A stretch of DNA of 64,000 nt from Arthrobacter citreus (GCF_038405225.1 NZ_CP151657.1:248001-312000), one strand, 5' to 3'. Positions 32,967 to 50,357 are shown, counted from the first letter of the stretch. Notes: a model not told the origin generated them from the letters alone. Translations and numbers: made by a program.

Positions 32967-35900
32967 TTGGTCGCCTCGAGCACCTCTAATAATGCAACCG
33001 CTAACATCCCGGAGAACATCGCTCCCCGGATTTCATTCGCAAAGATTCACGAACCTCTTGACGTTCCCAATCTTCTTGCCCTGCAGACCGACAGCTTTGA
33101 CTGGCTCGTCGGCAACGAACGCTGGAAAGCGCGCGTCGAAAAGGCCAAGCAGACCGGGGAACAGGGCATTGCCACCACCTCCGGCTTGGCCGACATCTTC
33201 GAGGAAATCTCCCCGATCGAGGACTTCCAGGGCACCATGTCCCTGAGTTTCACCGAGCCGGAATTTGCCGACCCGAAGTACACCATGGCTGAGTGCAAGG
33301 ACCGGGACGCCACGTACTCGGCCCCGTTGTACGTTAAAGCCGAATTCATGAACAACAACACGGGCGAAATTAAGCAGCAGACCGTGTTCATGGGCGACTT
33401 CCCGCTGATGACCGACAAGGGAACGTTCGTCATCAACGGCACCGAGCGTGTTGTTGTTTCCCAGCTGGTCCGTTCGCCGGGTGCCTACTTCGAGCGCACC
33501 GCGGACAAGACCAGTGACAAGGACATCTACACCGCGAAGATCATTCCTTCCCGCGGTGCATGGTTCGAACTGGAAATCGACAAGCGCGACCAGGTTGGCG
33601 TCCGCCTTGACCGCAAGCGCAAGCAGTCCGTCACCGTTCTGCTCAAGGCCCTGGGCTGGACCGAAGGCCAGATCCTCGAGACCTTCGGCGAGTACGATTC
33701 CATCCGCGCCACCCTCGAGAAGGACCCGACGGAAACCCGCGAGGATGCCCTGCTGGACATCTACCGCAAGCTCCGTCCGGGCGAGCCGCCCACGGTCGAG
33801 GCTGCCCAGACCCTGCTGGACAACCTGTACTTCAACCCGAAGCGCTACGACCTGGCCAAGGTTGGCCGTTACAAGATCAACCGCAAGCTGGGCATCGACA
33901 AGCCGCTGACGGACTCCGACGCATCGGTCCTGAACAACGATGACATCGTTGCCATGATCAAGTTCCTGGTGGCCCTGCACGCCGGCGAGAAGACCGTTCC
34001 GGGCAAGCGCAACGGCGAAGACGTCGACATCCGCGTCGAGGTTGACGACATCGACCACTTCGGCAACCGCCGCATCCGCGCCGTCGGTGAGCTCATCGAG
34101 AACCAGATCCGCACGGGTCTGTCCCGCATGGAGCGCGTTGTGCGTGAGCGCATGACCACCCAGGACGTCGAGGCCATCACGCCGCAGACGCTGATCAACA
34201 TCCGCCCCGTCGTGGCAGCGATCAAGGAGTTCTTCGGAACCTCCCAGCTTTCGCAGTTCATGGACCAGAACAACCCGCTCGCCGGACTGACGCACAAGCG
34301 CCGCCTGTCCGCGCTGGGCCCGGGTGGTCTGTCCCGTGACCGCGCAGGCATGGAAGTCCGAGACGTCCACCCCTCGCACTACGGCCGCATGTGCCCCATC
34401 GAAACACCTGAAGGCCCGAACATTGGCCTCATCGGTTCGCTGGCGTCCTACGCCCGGATCAACGCCTTCGGTTTCATCGAAACCCCGTACCGCAAGGTCA
34501 TCGACGGCGTCGTCACCGACCAGGTTGATTACCTGACCGCCGACGACGAGGTGGAGCGCACCATTGCCCAGGCAAACGCTCCGCTGCGCGAAGACCAGCA
34601 CTTCGCCGAGGACCTCGTCCTCGTCCGTGCCCGCGGCGGTTCCGGCGAGCCCGTGCTCGTTGAGCCCAACGGCGTGGAGTACATGGACGTCTCCCCGCGC
34701 CAGATGGTTTCGGTGGCCACCGCCCTGATCCCGTTCCTGGAACACGATGACGCCAACCGCGCCCTCATGGGTGCGAACATGCAGCGCCAGGCCGTGCCGC
34801 TGCTCCGTTCCGAGCGCCCCGTCGTGGGTACCGGCATGGAGAAGTATGCAGCCGTTGACGCCGGCGACTCCGTCACCGCCGCCAAGCCCGGCGTCGTCAC
34901 CGAGGTCTCCGCTGAGCTCGTCACCGTCATGAACGACGACGGCACCGAGTCCAACTACCCGATCATGAAGTTCGCGCGCTCCAACCAGGGCAACGCGTAC
35001 AACCAGCGGGTCCTGGTGTCCGAAGGCGCACGCGTCGAGGTCAACAGCATCATCGCCGACGGTCCCTCCACGGACCAGGGCGAGCTGGCACTGGGTAAGA
35101 ACCTGCTCGTGGCATTCATGTCATGGGAAGGCCACAACTACGAGGATGCGATCATCCTCTCCCAGCGCATGGTCTCGGACGACGTCCTGACCTCCATCCA
35201 CATCGAGGAGCACGAAGTTGATGCCCGCGACACCAAGCTCGGTGCCGAGGAAATCACCCGTGACATCCCCAACGTGTCGGAGGAAGTGCTCTCCCAGCTG
35301 GACGAGCGCGGCATCATCCACATCGGTGCCGAGGTTGAAGCCGGCGACATCCTGGTAGGCCGCGTCACCCCCAAGGGTGAAACGGAACTGACCCCGGAAG
35401 AGCGCCTGCTGCGCGCCATCTTCGGCGAGAAGAGCCGCGAAGTCCGCGACACCTCCCTGAAGGTTCCCCACGGCGAGTCCGGCACGGTCATCGGTGTCCG
35501 CATCTTCGACCGCGACAACGACGACGAGCTGCCCCCGGGCGTAAACCAGCTGGTGCGCGTCTACGTGGCACACAAGCGCAAGATCACGGACGGCGACAAG
35601 CTGGCCGGCCGCCACGGTAACAAGGGCGTCATCTCCAAGATCCTCCCGATCGAAGACATGCCGTTCATGGAAGACGGAACCCCCGTTGACATCGTCCTGA
35701 ACCCGCTGGGTGTTCCGGGTCGAATGAACGTCGGCCAGGTCCTGGAAATCCACCTTGGCTGGGCTGCCAAGCAGGGCTGGAAGATCGACGGCAACCCCGA
35801 CTGGGTCAAGAACCTGCCGGAACTGCCGCGTGAATCCGGTCCCACCACGGTTGCCACCCCGGTGTTCGACGGTGCCAGTGAAGATGAAATCACCGGACTG

Positions 35901-36467
35901 CTCGACTCCACCAACGTGACCCGTGACGGCAACCGCCTGATCGGCGCCTCGGGTAAGGCCCGGATGTACGACGGCCGCTCCGGCCAGCCGTTCCCGGAGC
36001 CCATCTCCGTGGGTTACATGTACATCCTCAAGCTGCACCACCTTGTTGATGACAAGATCCACGCACGCTCCACCGGACCGTACTCCATGATCACGCAGCA
36101 GCCGCTGGGTGGTAAGGCACAGTTCGGCGGCCAGCGCTTCGGCGAAATGGAAGTCTGGGCCCTGGAAGCGTACGGCGCCGCCTACACGCTGCAGGAACTG
36201 CTGACGATCAAGTCGGATGACATCCACGGCCGCGTGAAGGTCTACGAGGCCATCGTCAAGGGCGAGAACATCCCGGAGCCCGGCGTTCCGGAGTCCTTCA
36301 AGGTGCTCATCAAGGAAATGCAGTCGCTCTGCCTGAATGTGGAAGTACTCTCCACCGAGGGCAACACGATTGAAATGCGTGACTCGGATGAAGAAGTCTT
36401 CCGGGCCGCGGAAGAACTGGGTATCGATCTGTCCCGCGCAGAGCCCAGCTCCGTAGAAGAGGTTTAG
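32967..36467 (+). CDS. rpoB: DNA-directed RNA polymerase subunit beta
   Basis: 1166 residues from TTG 32967, which has GGAAGG seven bases upstream; a GTG at 32952 would add five residues. The rifampicin region reads [19 protein letters not shown] then [20 protein letters not shown], with wild-type residues at the usual resistance positions. Downstream are the conserved [20 protein letters not shown], the [10 protein letters not shown] catalytic-side motif and the C-terminal [18 protein letters not shown]. Length and order are typical for actinobacteria. rpoC follows after 97 bp. Confidence 0.98.
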   Translation: MVASSTSNNATANIPENIAPRISFAKIHEPLDVPNLLALQTDSFDWLVGNERWKARVEKAKQTGEQGIATTSGLADIFEEISPIEDFQGTMSLSFTEPEFADPKYTMAECKDRDATYSAPLYVKAEFMNNNTGEIKQQTVFMGDFPLMTDKGTFVINGTERVVVSQLVRSPGAYFERTADKTSDKDIYTAKIIPSRGAWFELEIDKRDQVGVRLDRKRKQSVTVLLKALGWTEGQILETFGEYDSIRATLEKDPTETREDALLDIYRKLRPGEPPTVEAAQTLLDNLYFNPKRYDLAKVGRYKINRKLGIDKPLTDSDASVLNNDDIVAMIKFLVALHAGEKTVPGKRNGEDVDIRVEVDDIDHFGNRRIRAVGELIENQIRTGLSRMERVVRERMTTQDVEAITPQTLINIRPVVAAIKEFFGTSQLSQFMDQNNPLAGLTHKRRLSALGPGGLSRDRAGMEVRDVHPSHYGRMCPIETPEGPNIGLIGSLASYARINAFGFIETPYRKVIDGVVTDQVDYLTADDEVERTIAQANAPLREDQHFAEDLVLVRARGGSGEPVLVEPNGVEYMDVSPRQMVSVATALIPFLEHDDANRALMGANMQRQAVPLLRSERPVVGTGMEKYAAVDAGDSVTAAKPGVVTEVSAELVTVMNDDGTESNYPIMKFARSNQGNAYNQRVLVSEGARVEVNSIIADGPSTDQGELALGKNLLVAFMSWEGHNYEDAIILSQRMVSDDVLTSIHIEEHEVDARDTKLGAEEITRDIPNVSEEVLSQLDERGIIHIGAEVEAGDILVGRVTPKGETELTPEERLLRAIFGEKSREVRDTSLKVPHGESGTVIGVRIFDRDNDDELPPGVNQLVRVYVAHKRKITDGDKLAGRHGNKGVISKILPIEDMPFMEDGTPVDIVLNPLGVPGRMNVGQVLEIHLGWAAKQGWKIDGNPDWVKNLPELPRESGPTTVATPVFDGASEDEITGLLDSTNVTRDGNRLIGASGKARMYDGRSGQPFPEPISVGYMYILKLHHLVDDKIHARSTGPYSMITQQPLGGKAQFGGQRFGEMEVWALEAYGAAYTLQELLTIKSDDIHGRVKVYEAIVKGENIPEPGVPESFKVLIKEMQSLCLNVEVLSTEGNTIEMRDSDEEVFRAAEELGIDLSRAEPSSVEEV

Positions 36468-36474
36468 CAGCGCC

Positions 36475-36501
36475 GGCCGGTCCGCTTTACGCGGGCCGGC
36501 C
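36475..36501 (+). other. Hairpin between rpoB and rpoC
   Basis: GGCCGGTCCGC (36475-36485) pairs with GCGGGCCGGCC (36491-36501) at 10 of 11 positions as Watson-Crick plus one G-U, loop TTTAC. There is no U-tract, so it is more likely a processing or stabilising structure than a terminator, since rpoC must be read through. Confidence 0.55.
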
Positions 36502-36564
36502 TCCGCCAGCCCCTTCCCGTACCCGAGACATTCAGATTTAGAGAACAAGAGAGAACAGGGACCC

Positions 36565-40455
<3,891 letters not shown>

Positions 40456-40981
40456 CCTGCAACGCTGATGCCGGACATGTCCCGGCGGCAGTAGGGGAAG
40501 GTCCCGCACCGTTTGGTGCGGGACCTTCCGCGTTAACCCCCGACCATGCCGGGCTGGGCCCGCAGGCCACGCCGAAAGGAGTAGGCTTGAAGGAGGCGGT
40601 GCAGGAACGCCCGCAGCAGCAGCCGCACAGCAGATGCCTTCACAGCCGGCAGTCCGAAGTGTGATCTCGGGCGCATCGGCGGTAGGCGGGGATTAAGTCT
40701 GATAGACTGAATATCAATTGTTTGTGTGGCAGTGGATGAAGGACGGTCACGAAATCCCTCGGGAGCTTCGTGGAGCGGGCCTGTTTCCGGGTTGCAGGGT
40801 TCCTGTGCAACGAATGCCACACTTTTGCACGCCTACGGTCGCTTTCGGCGAGAGTATCGGAACTTATCGAGGCATTGCGGCAACGACGACTTAAAGCGCG
40901 TCGCCTCGGCTGTTCCGACAGCTGACAGCGGGGCGGTGCAACCAAGAGAACTTATCTCGAGAAAAAACGGAGAACACGAAA
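40456..40981 (+). other. rpoC-rpsL intergenic region
   Basis: 526 bp without a gene. It holds the rpoC terminator (40496-40529), a TAGACT candidate -10 at 40703-40708 within GATAGACTGAATATCAATTG, and then about 270 bp that would be a long str-operon leader. The leader contains small hairpins such as GCTGT-TCCG-ACAGC near 40915. No open frame with a ribosome-binding site was seen. Confidence 0.5.
40496..40529 (+). terminator. Terminator after rpoC
   Basis: A perfect 15-bp stem, GGAAGGTCCCGCACC against GGTGCGGGACCTTCC, loop GTTT. The tail is GCGTTAACC, without a long U-run. It separates rpoBC from the str operon. Confidence 0.85.
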
Positions 40982-41356
40982 GTGCCTACGATTCAGCAGC
41001 TGGTCCGCAAGGGCCGGTCACCCAAGGTCTCCAAGACCAAGGCTCCCGCCCTTCAGGGAAGCCCCATGCGCCGTGGTGTTTGCACCCGCGTGTACACCAC
41101 CACCCCGAAGAAGCCGAACTCTGCGCTCCGTAAGGTTGCCCGCGTGCGCCTCAACGGCGGCATCGAAGTAACCGCCTACATCCCCGGTGTTGGCCACAAC
41201 CTGCAGGAACACTCCATCGTCCTCGTTCGCGGCGGTCGAGTGAAGGACCTGCCCGGTGTTCGTTACAAGATCGTTCGCGGCGCACTGGACACCCAGGGTG
41301 TCAAGAACCGCAAGCAGGCTCGCAGCCGTTACGGCGCGAAGATGGAGAAGAAGTAA
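40982..41356 (+). CDS. rpsL: 30S ribosomal protein S12
   Basis: 124 residues, GTG start. Contains [29 protein letters not shown] with the streptomycin-relevant lysine in PKKPNS and the second in [14 protein letters not shown], both wild type, so no resistance allele is apparent. S12 sits in the decoding centre. First gene of the str operon; rpsG starts after a 1-bp gap. Confidence 0.98.
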   Translation: MPTIQQLVRKGRSPKVSKTKAPALQGSPMRRGVCTRVYTTTPKKPNSALRKVARVRLNGGIEVTAYIPGVGHNLQEHSIVLVRGGRVKDLPGVRYKIVRGALDTQGVKNRKQARSRYGAKMEKK

Positions 41357-41357
41357 T

Positions 41358-41828
41358 ATGCCCCGCAAGGGTCCGGCCCCCAAGCGGCCGCTAGTTCTGG
41401 ATCCCGTTTACGGTTCCCCTCTGGTCACTCAGCTGATCAACAAGGTTCTCGTTGACGGTAAGAAGTCCACCGCAGAGCGCATCGTTTACGGTGCACTCGC
41501 CGGCGCTCAGGAAAAGACCGGGGGAGACCCCGTTGCAGCCCTGAAGAAGGCCATGGACAACATCAAGCCGAGCCTTGAGGTTAAGTCCCGCCGCGTTGGC
41601 GGCGCCACCTACCAGGTTCCCGTCGAGGTCAAGCCGGGCCGTGCAACTGCACTGGCTCTGCGCTGGCTGGTTGGCTACTCCAAGGCCCGCCGCGAGAAGA
41701 CCATGACCGAGCGTCTGCGCAACGAGATCCTGGATGCTTCCAACGGTCTCGGTGCTGCAGTGAAGCGCCGCGAAGACACCCACAAGATGGCCGAATCCAA
41801 CAAGGCCTTCGCCCACTACCGCTGGTAA
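41358..41828 (+). CDS. rpsG: 30S ribosomal protein S7
   Basis: 156 residues, the standard length. Starts [23 protein letters not shown] and carries [18 protein letters not shown] and the LALRWLV motif of the 16S 3' domain assembly protein. The TAA of rpsL is separated from this ATG by one base, so translation is probably coupled. Confidence 0.98.
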   Translation: MPRKGPAPKRPLVLDPVYGSPLVTQLINKVLVDGKKSTAERIVYGALAGAQEKTGGDPVAALKKAMDNIKPSLEVKSRRVGGATYQVPVEVKPGRATALALRWLVGYSKARREKTMTERLRNEILDASNGLGAAVKRREDTHKMAESNKAFAHYRW

Positions 41829-41858
41829 TAAGCCTGGCCGACGGCGGCCGCTACTGAA

Positions 41859-41892
41859 GGCCCTGTATCCCGCTGAGGCGGGGTGCGGGGCC
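41859..41892 (+). other. Stable hairpin between rpsG and fusA
   Basis: A 15-bp stem, GGCCCTGTATCCCGC with GCGGGGTGCGGGGCC, all positions pairing if three G-U pairs are allowed, loop TGAG. No U-run follows. It lies 52 bp before the fusA start and could be an attenuating, processing or protein-binding structure. Confidence 0.6.
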
Positions 41893-41943
41893 CGAAGCAG
41901 ATAAACGCAGTCGAACCGGCAAACACCAAATAAGGGAGAAACC

Positions 41944-44058
<2,115 letters not shown>

Positions 44059-44067
44059 AACCCTGGT

Positions 44068-44140
44068 CGGTGTTCCGGGGGAACTTCGGAACACCGCACC
44101 GTGTGCAGCGGGCCATGGCTTCGGCCGGAAGCCCGCTGCA
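44068..44140 (+). other. Two consecutive hairpins between fusA and tuf
   Basis: Hairpin 1 is a perfect 10-bp stem, CGGTGTTCCG (44068-44077) with CGGAACACCG (44087-44096). Hairpin 2 is TGCAGCGGGC (44104-44113) with GCCCGCTGCA (44131-44140), also perfect. Neither has a strong U-tract. Together with the separate tuf promoter they could partly isolate tuf from fusA transcription. Confidence 0.6.
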
Positions 44141-44187
44141 TAGCCAAACTGAGCGGCCTCGCCAGGCTGCTGCGGAAAAACGGCAAT

Positions 44188-44216
44188 TTCATCAAATAAA
44201 CAGCCCCCAGTAGACT
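44188..44216 (+). promoter_or_regulatory. Putative tuf promoter
   Basis: TTCATC, 17 bp, TAGACT (44211-44216), in an A-rich stretch (CATCAAATAAACAG). It would give tuf a 60-nt leader and higher expression than fusA, consistent with the cell's need for excess EF-Tu. Confidence 0.5.
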
Positions 44217-44282
44217 TACATCAGTTTCAGCAGCGAGAAGCGCTGTTGAAGATTGAGTCTTCAACCTTTCTAGGAGGAACCC

Positions 44283-45473
44283 GTGGCGAAGGCAAAGTTC
44301 GAGCGGACTAAGCCGCACGTCAACATCGGCACCATTGGTCACGTTGACCATGGAAAGACGACGTTGACCGCTGCCATTTCGAAGGTACTTGCTGACAAGT
44401 ACCCTGATCTGAATGAAAAGCGCGATTTCGCTGCTATCGACTCTGCACCTGAAGAGCGCCAGCGCGGTATCACCATCAACATCTCGCACATCGAGTACCA
44501 GACCGAGAAGCGCCACTACGCACACGTAGACGCCCCCGGTCACGCTGACTACATCAAGAACATGATCACTGGTGCAGCTCAGATGGACGGCGCAATCCTC
44601 GTGGTTGCCGCTACCGACGGTCCGATGGCACAGACCCGTGAGCACGTTCTGCTCGCCCGCCAGGTTGGCGTTCCCTACCTGCTGGTCGCACTGAACAAGT
44701 CCGACATGGTCGATGACGAGGAACTTCTGGACCTCGTTGAAATGGAAGTTCGCGAACTGCTGAGCTCCCAGGAATTCGACGGCGACAACGCTCCCGTCGT
44801 GCGCGTCTCCGGCCTCAAGGCTCTGGAAGGCGACCCGAAGTGGGTTGCTTCCGTCGAAGAGCTCATGGACGCCGTTGACAACAACGTGCCGGACCCGATC
44901 CGCGACAAGGACAAGCCGTTCCTGATGCCGATCGAGGACGTCTTCACGATCACCGGTCGTGGAACCGTTGTCACGGGCCGCGCCGAGCGCGGTACCCTCG
45001 CCATCAACTCCGAGGTCGAGATCGTCGGCATCCGTCCGGTCCAGAAGACCACGGTTACCGGTATCGAGATGTTCCACAAGCAGCTTGACGAAGCTTGGGC
45101 AGGCGAGAACTGTGGTCTCCTGCTCCGCGGCATCAAGCGCGAAGACGTAGAGCGCGGCCAGGTTATCGTGAAGCCGGGTTCCATTACCCCGCACACCGAT
45201 TTCGAAGCCAACGTCTACATCCTGTCCAAGGATGAAGGCGGACGCCACAACCCGTTCTACTCGAACTACCGCCCGCAGTTCTACTTCCGTACCACGGACG
45301 TAACCGGCGTTATCACCCTGCCCGAGGGCACGGAAATGGTTATGCCCGGCGACAACACTGAGATGACCGTTGAGCTCATCCAGCCCATCGCCATGGAAGA
45401 AGGCCTCGGCTTCGCTATCCGCGAAGGCGGCCGCACCGTTGGTTCAGGCCGTGTCACCAAGATCATCAAGTAA
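44283..45473 (+). CDS. tuf: Elongation factor Tu
   Basis: 396 residues, GTG start with AGGAGGAACCC upstream. GTPase motifs [35 protein letters not shown] and [12 protein letters not shown]; domain II begins near [21 protein letters not shown]-terminal domain ends [14 protein letters not shown]. Codon use and the strong ribosome-binding site fit very high expression. Confidence 0.99.
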   Translation: MAKAKFERTKPHVNIGTIGHVDHGKTTLTAAISKVLADKYPDLNEKRDFAAIDSAPEERQRGITINISHIEYQTEKRHYAHVDAPGHADYIKNMITGAAQMDGAILVVAATDGPMAQTREHVLLARQVGVPYLLVALNKSDMVDDEELLDLVEMEVRELLSSQEFDGDNAPVVRVSGLKALEGDPKWVASVEELMDAVDNNVPDPIRDKDKPFLMPIEDVFTITGRGTVVTGRAERGTLAINSEVEIVGIRPVQKTTVTGIEMFHKQLDEAWAGENCGLLLRGIKREDVERGQVIVKPGSITPHTDFEANVYILSKDEGGRHNPFYSNYRPQFYFRTTDVTGVITLPEGTEMVMPGDNTEMTVELIQPIAMEEGLGFAIREGGRTVGSGRVTKIIK

Positions 45474-45533
45474 TTTCCTTACTTGCTGAATCTTTAGTGA
45501 GTTGCCGGCCCCAGCGGCCGGTCACGAACTGAA

Positions 45534-45570
45534 AAGAAGTCCCCGCTGCCACAGGCAGCGGGGACTTCTT
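45534..45570 (+). terminator. Terminator after tuf
   Basis: A perfect 17-bp stem, AAGAAGTCCCCGCTGCC against GGCAGCGGGGACTTCTT, loop ACA, followed by GCTATAA. It closes the str operon. Confidence 0.93.
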
Positions 45571-45744
45571 GCTATAACGGCCGCTTCCCCGCGGGATGGC
45601 TTTCCCGGCGGTTCCACTGCTTCCTCCACAGGGGCTGTCTCCGGATGGTGTTGTCCACAATGCGCGCCGGTGACCAGTCAAGACCCCCGCCACGCCTAGG
45701 ATGTGGACCAGGCTGCATTCTTTTACCGGGGGGTTACTGAAGAC

Positions 45745-48700
45745 ATGGGCGCGTTGATAACGGTGGTGGTGCTCGTCTTTGCGGGTATCGGATTTGCCAT
45801 CGGGTGGTTCTGCCGGAGCGGTATTTCGTCCCGACGGTCCGCAGCTGCCGACGGCGCCCTTACCGCGGCCGCCGCCGATGCCCTCTCCCGGGCCTATGAT
45901 GACGGGTTTCGGGCCGGTTACGGCAGCGCCGCTGCAGCTGCTGCGGGTTCGGGGGAGCGGATGGAGACGCCGGCCCGGGTGGCTGGCCCCACAGCAGGGG
46001 GTGCCCCCGCACCGACAGGTGCCCCAACTTCCTTTAGCAGCCCGCCACCGATCAGCACACAGGCCAGCGCACCGCCCAGCGTCCCGGCCAGCGCACCGCC
46101 CAGCGTCCCGCCGGCGCCCAACGCCGGGACACGGCTTGGTCCACCGGCCCCGTTCAGCCCTCCGGCTCCACCTCGCCCCTCGGCATCCTTCGGTCCTCCA
46201 ACATCCTTTAGCCCTCCGGCCCCTTTCGGCTCTTCGGCACCGTTTGCCCCCTCCGCTGCCTTTAGCCCGCCGCAGCTTCAGGCTCCGTCCCTTCCACCGG
46301 CCCCGGCTCCGCCGATGCCGGGACCCGCATCCGGCCTGAACTTCCAGCCCGCCGTCCCAGGCCCGCCCCGGCCGCCGTCCGCTGAGGAACTAGCCAGGCG
46401 GGCCGCTGAAGAAGAGGCCCGCAAACGGCGCCGCGACCTGCGGAACATCAACATCACCCTGTACGCCGCATGCCTGCTGCTCGTTGCCGCGGCATCACTG
46501 TTTATTGGGCTGGCCATACCCGAAGGCGCCAGGTTCGCGGGCGTTTCCCTGGTAACCGGGCTGTTTTATGCCGGCGGACTGGTGGTCCACGCGCGGAGCC
46601 GTCGGCTGCGTCCTGCCGGGGTTGCCTTTACCGGCACCGGGCTTGCCCTCATTCCGGTGGTGGGGCTCGCCCTGCATAACCTCGCGCTGCGGGATGCACC
46701 GCTGTCCTGGCTGGTGACCTCGGTAGTCGGCACTGCGGCCTTTGGCTACGCTGCGGCCCGGCTGGAGAGCCGGGTGGTGGCTTACCTGTCCATGACGTTC
46801 CTGCTCTCCACGGCGCTTGCATCAGGTGCCTCGATGCGCTCCGGGATCATGTGGTATTTCCTGTTTACCGTGCTCCTGGCGATCGCTGTGTCGCTGGTGG
46901 CCATGCGCCGTCCTGCGTGGCTCGGGAACATCTATATGGCGGCCTTCATACAGTCCCACCGCTTTCTGGTCCCGGCGACGGCTGTGGTTGCCCTTCTGAC
47001 CGCTGTGGAACTGGGCGGCTGGCAGTTCTCCCTTCTGTTCCTCGCCTTCTCCTGCTACTACGCAGTGATCTCGCTGCAGGCCGGGCGCCGGGAAAGGCTG
47101 TTCAACAGCTACGGGTTTCGGGTGACGGCAACAGCCGGTTTGGCCGTCCTGGCCTACAAGGTGACGGGTGATACAGCGGCTGCCCTCCTGGCAGCTTCCC
47201 TGCTGCTGTTGGTGCAGGCAGCCGGTCTGCTGGCCTTGCGCCGCCGCTATTCAGCCCTGGGCGGCAAACCGTTTTTTGTCGCTGATTACGTGCTCGTGAT
47301 CGTGCTTCAGATACTGGCCGGACTGACCGCGGGCCAGTCAGCAGCCGGCATCCTGCCGGAAGGCAGCACCAGCCAGATACTGTTCACCGCAACAGCCGTG
47401 GCGGTCCTGCTGACGTGCATGGGCGGGGCATGGAGAATCAAGACAATCCCCGATGCCGTTCCGGCCGGCGCAGTCCTGCTCGGATTTCCTGCCTGGTTCA
47501 ACGGTTCGTCGGGCACGTTGTGGCCGGCCGTTATCCTGCTGGTGCTGCTGGCCGGATACTTCGCCCTTCGCACAGCGGGCAGCAGGGGGGCGGCGAAGGA
47601 AGACTACCGGCTGTGGGTCAGGGCAACGGCCGTCATGCTGGTTGCCGTGGCGTCGATGGCTGTCCTGGAAGCCACAGGAGCGGGCGTGCGGGAAGCCTTG
47701 ATCTGGTCCCTGTTCGCGACAGCCGCCGTCATACTGCTGAACCAGCTCGTTTCCGTGTACCTGCTGACCCTACGGGCCGGAAACGCTGTGCCACGCACCC
47801 GCGGCGAATCGACCCGCCGGGAAGTTCCAGTGGTTGCCGTTACCGCCGGGTTGGCGGTAATGCTGACCATGGCGCTGCGGCTGGCGGAGGATCCGGAGAT
47901 CACAGTGCCACTGTGGATTTTGTTCTCCGCGCTGTCGGTGAATGTGCTGACGTCCCTGGTGCTGCGCCGGTTCTTCGAAGAACGCCCGTGGCTGGAATGG
48001 GTGGGTGCGGGCGGTTTTGCCGTGGCTGCCGCGGTGGGCGCCGGCTTATTGGGAGTGCGGGGATACGAGGTGCTCACGGGTGCCGCGCTGGTTTACAGCG
48101 GATTCATGGCGGTGCGCGGTGCCCGGTCCGGCCGACGGGGCGGCTACCTGCTGGCGGGGCAGATTCTGCTTACCGTCCTGGTGGCGCTGGTGGCAGCCGA
48201 CCTGGATCTTTCCGTGCATGGACTATTCACAACCACGGCACTCTCGGTGATGCTGCAGCTGGTCCTGCGGACAGCCTTGCAGGACCGTTTGGCCGCGGCC
48301 GGCATGGGTGGACTGGTGGCCGCCGCGCAGTGGGGGAGTGCCGGGGTGCTGGTGTTCCTTCCCCTGGCATACGAGGGCGTTGCTGCCCGCCCACTGGCGG
48401 GGACGGTGTCAGTGCTGCTGGTGACAGCTGCAGCCGGCGCACTGTTCCTCCAGCTGTCTGTGGTTGCTCGGCGCGCAGCGGGCAAAGCCGTGCCTTTCAC
48501 CGGCGGTTCACTGGCCGGGGCTGCAGCATTGGTGGCTGCGCTGACGGTTTGGCTGCGGCTGGCGGTTGCCCCGGAGACCGGGCCGACCGTATGGGTGCTG
48601 TCCTCGGCGCTGGCAGCCAATGTACTGACATCGGTGACGCAGCGCCGGCTGTTTCCGGAGAAGCCCTGGCTTCAGTGGGCTGGACCGGCGGGGTTTGCAG

Positions 48701-50325
48701 CGGCTGCCGCCATCGGTGCCGGTCTGCTGGGCATCCGGGGATATGAGGTGCTGACAGCGGCGGCACTCGGATACTGCGTGTTCATGGTTCTCCGCGGCGC
48801 CAGGGCCAACCACCGCGGCGGATATCTGCTGGCCGGACAGGTCCTCCTGACTGTGCTGGTAGCCCTGGCGGCGGCGGACCTGGACCTTTCAGTCCACGGA
48901 ACCTTTGTTGCAGTGGCGGTCTCCGTGGCCGTGCAGCAGGTGCTGCGGACACTGGTGCACGGCAAGTACGACGGCGCAGGGCTGGGACAGTGGGGCAAAG
49001 CGGCGCTCTGGGGGAGTGTGGCGGCGCTGACCCTGCTGCCCCTGGTCTATGCCGCTGTCACCGAGGACTATGCCCGGCGCCAGGTGGTCGTGATTTCCCT
49101 GTCCCTGCTTCTGGGCATGGCAGTGATGGTCAGCGCGGCGGTTCGTGACGCCAGGATCCTGTATCCCGCGGTGTATGCGTTGGGCATGCTGCCTCTGGTC
49201 CTGACGCCCGTGTTGGGCTTTGGCGCCTCCGGGACTTTCAGCGGCGGGACAGCCGAGGTGTCGGCGCCGGTGAGCCTTGCCGCCGGCAGCGCTGTATACC
49301 TGCTTCTTTCAGCGGGTGCCCTGGCTGTGGAAACCCGGAGCGCGATTGGCACCGCAGTGCGCAACCCCCTGCTCACCGGCGGGGCGCTGTACTGTATTCC
49401 AGCCCTGGCTCTGGCCGGGATGGACGGCAACACGCTGCTGACAGGATTAGGCATCCTGCTGCCGGCGGCAGGCTTCCTGGTGGTTTCCTTCACACGGCGG
49501 GTTCCGTGGCTGGCCACCGTCACGGTGGTCCTGGTCCCGGGAGCCTTCTTCAGTATTCAGTCCTGGCTCGTCACGGATGTGCTGGAGACTTCCCTGAACG
49601 GCGCAGCCGCCCTGCTGTGGTCCGGCTTCGCAGCTGCGCTGCTGCTCTACGCGGCGGGCTATGTTCTTTCGGTCCTGCCGCAGGGTGCGGCCATGGAGCT
49701 GCGGCGCCGGATCCTCAGTTCCGGAGCCGCCGTCATTGCCGCCGGCGCCGGTGTCTGTGCCATGCCGTATGACCACATCTCCTCCGTGTATGGTTCCGTG
49801 CTCCTCGTCGCCGCCCTGGCAGCTGCAGTGCGGGAGTTCCCGCCGGCCTGGCGGGAAACTGCGGGAGAAACCGCAGCACTCGTGGCCGCGCTGTCCGTCC
49901 AGCGGATCACCTGGTACGCCATTGATGGAGCCGGCTGGTTCTGGCTGCTGCAGTACTGGGTAGTGGTCCTGGCCGCACTTGCCGCCTACGAGTACCGGCG
50001 TGGACGCGCGCAGCGGGGCACTGCTGTCCTGTCCTTTGCGGCGGGGCTGCTTTCCCTAACGGGACTCAGCAGCATCATCAGCGCTGACACCTCCGAGCAG
50101 GTGTGGGCGCTGCTGGCCCATTCCGGGCTGCTGGCCTTTGGCGTCGTGACCAACCGGCGGCTGTTCACCTTCTGGGGCGCAGCCGGCGTCGCGCTGGCGG
50201 TGCTCTGGTACCTGCGCGGCTACACCTTCCTGCTCCTGGCCCTTCTAGCTGCGGCGCTGATAGCGCTGGCGGTCTGGCGCCTGACCCGTGTGCGGTCGGA
50301 CCCCGTGACGGAAGCTGACGGCTAG
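45745..50325 (+). CDS. Giant multi-pass membrane protein with internal duplication (SCO7613-like)
   Basis: 1526 residues. One N-terminal helix (MGALITVVVLVFAGIGFAIG) is followed by a long Pro/Ala/Ser-rich segment (about 65-215) containing a 24-bp direct repeat at 46066-46113, a basic helix (EELARRAAEEEARKRRRDLR), then some 40 hydrophobic helices to the end. The layout recalls actinobacterial proteins annotated with the SCO7613 C-terminal membrane domain; function unknown. A 226-residue block is duplicated in tandem (see findings). Start ATG 45745 has GGGGGG about ten bases upstream; the frame is open to 45703. Confidence 0.8.
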   Translation: MGALITVVVLVFAGIGFAIGWFCRSGISSRRSAAADGALTAAAADALSRAYDDGFRAGYGSAAAAAAGSGERMETPARVAGPTAGGAPAPTGAPTSFSSPPPISTQASAPPSVPASAPPSVPPAPNAGTRLGPPAPFSPPAPPRPSASFGPPTSFSPPAPFGSSAPFAPSAAFSPPQLQAPSLPPAPAPPMPGPASGLNFQPAVPGPPRPPSAEELARRAAEEEARKRRRDLRNINITLYAACLLLVAAASLFIGLAIPEGARFAGVSLVTGLFYAGGLVVHARSRRLRPAGVAFTGTGLALIPVVGLALHNLALRDAPLSWLVTSVVGTAAFGYAAARLESRVVAYLSMTFLLSTALASGASMRSGIMWYFLFTVLLAIAVSLVAMRRPAWLGNIYMAAFIQSHRFLVPATAVVALLTAVELGGWQFSLLFLAFSCYYAVISLQAGRRERLFNSYGFRVTATAGLAVLAYKVTGDTAAALLAASLLLLVQAAGLLALRRRYSALGGKPFFVADYVLVIVLQILAGLTAGQSAAGILPEGSTSQILFTATAVAVLLTCMGGAWRIKTIPDAVPAGAVLLGFPAWFNGSSGTLWPAVILLVLLAGYFALRTAGSRGAAKEDYRLWVRATAVMLVAVASMAVLEATGAGVREALIWSLFATAAVILLNQLVSVYLLTLRAGNAVPRTRGESTRREVPVVAVTAGLAVMLTMALRLAEDPEITVPLWILFSALSVNVLTSLVLRRFFEERPWLEWVGAGGFAVAAAVGAGLLGVRGYEVLTGAALVYSGFMAVRGARSGRRGGYLLAGQILLTVLVALVAADLDLSVHGLFTTTALSVMLQLVLRTALQDRLAAAGMGGLVAAAQWGSAGVLVFLPLAYEGVAARPLAGTVSVLLVTAAAGALFLQLSVVARRAAGKAVPFTGGSLAGAAALVAALTVWLRLAVAPETGPTVWVLSSALAANVLTSVTQRRLFPEKPWLQWAGPAGFAAAAAIGAGLLGIRGYEVLTAAALGYCVFMVLRGARANHRGGYLLAGQVLLTVLVALAAADLDLSVHGTFVAVAVSVAVQQVLRTLVHGKYDGAGLGQWGKAALWGSVAALTLLPLVYAAVTEDYARRQVVVISLSLLLGMAVMVSAAVRDARILYPAVYALGMLPLVLTPVLGFGASGTFSGGTAEVSAPVSLAAGSAVYLLLSAGALAVETRSAIGTAVRNPLLTGGALYCIPALALAGMDGNTLLTGLGILLPAAGFLVVSFTRRVPWLATVTVVLVPGAFFSIQSWLVTDVLETSLNGAAALLWSGFAAALLLYAAGYVLSVLPQGAAMELRRRILSSGAAVIAAGAGVCAMPYDHISSVYGSVLLVAALAAAVREFPPAWRETAGETAALVAALSVQRITWYAIDGAGWFWLLQYWVVVLAALAAYEYRRGRAQRGTAVLSFAAGLLSLTGLSSIISADTSEQVWALLAHSGLLAFGVVTNRRLFTFWGAAGVALAVLWYLRGYTFLLLALLAAALIALAVWRLTRVRSDPVTEADG

Positions 50326-50357
50326 GGCCGGGCGCCGGGCTGGTTTAGGATCGGTGA

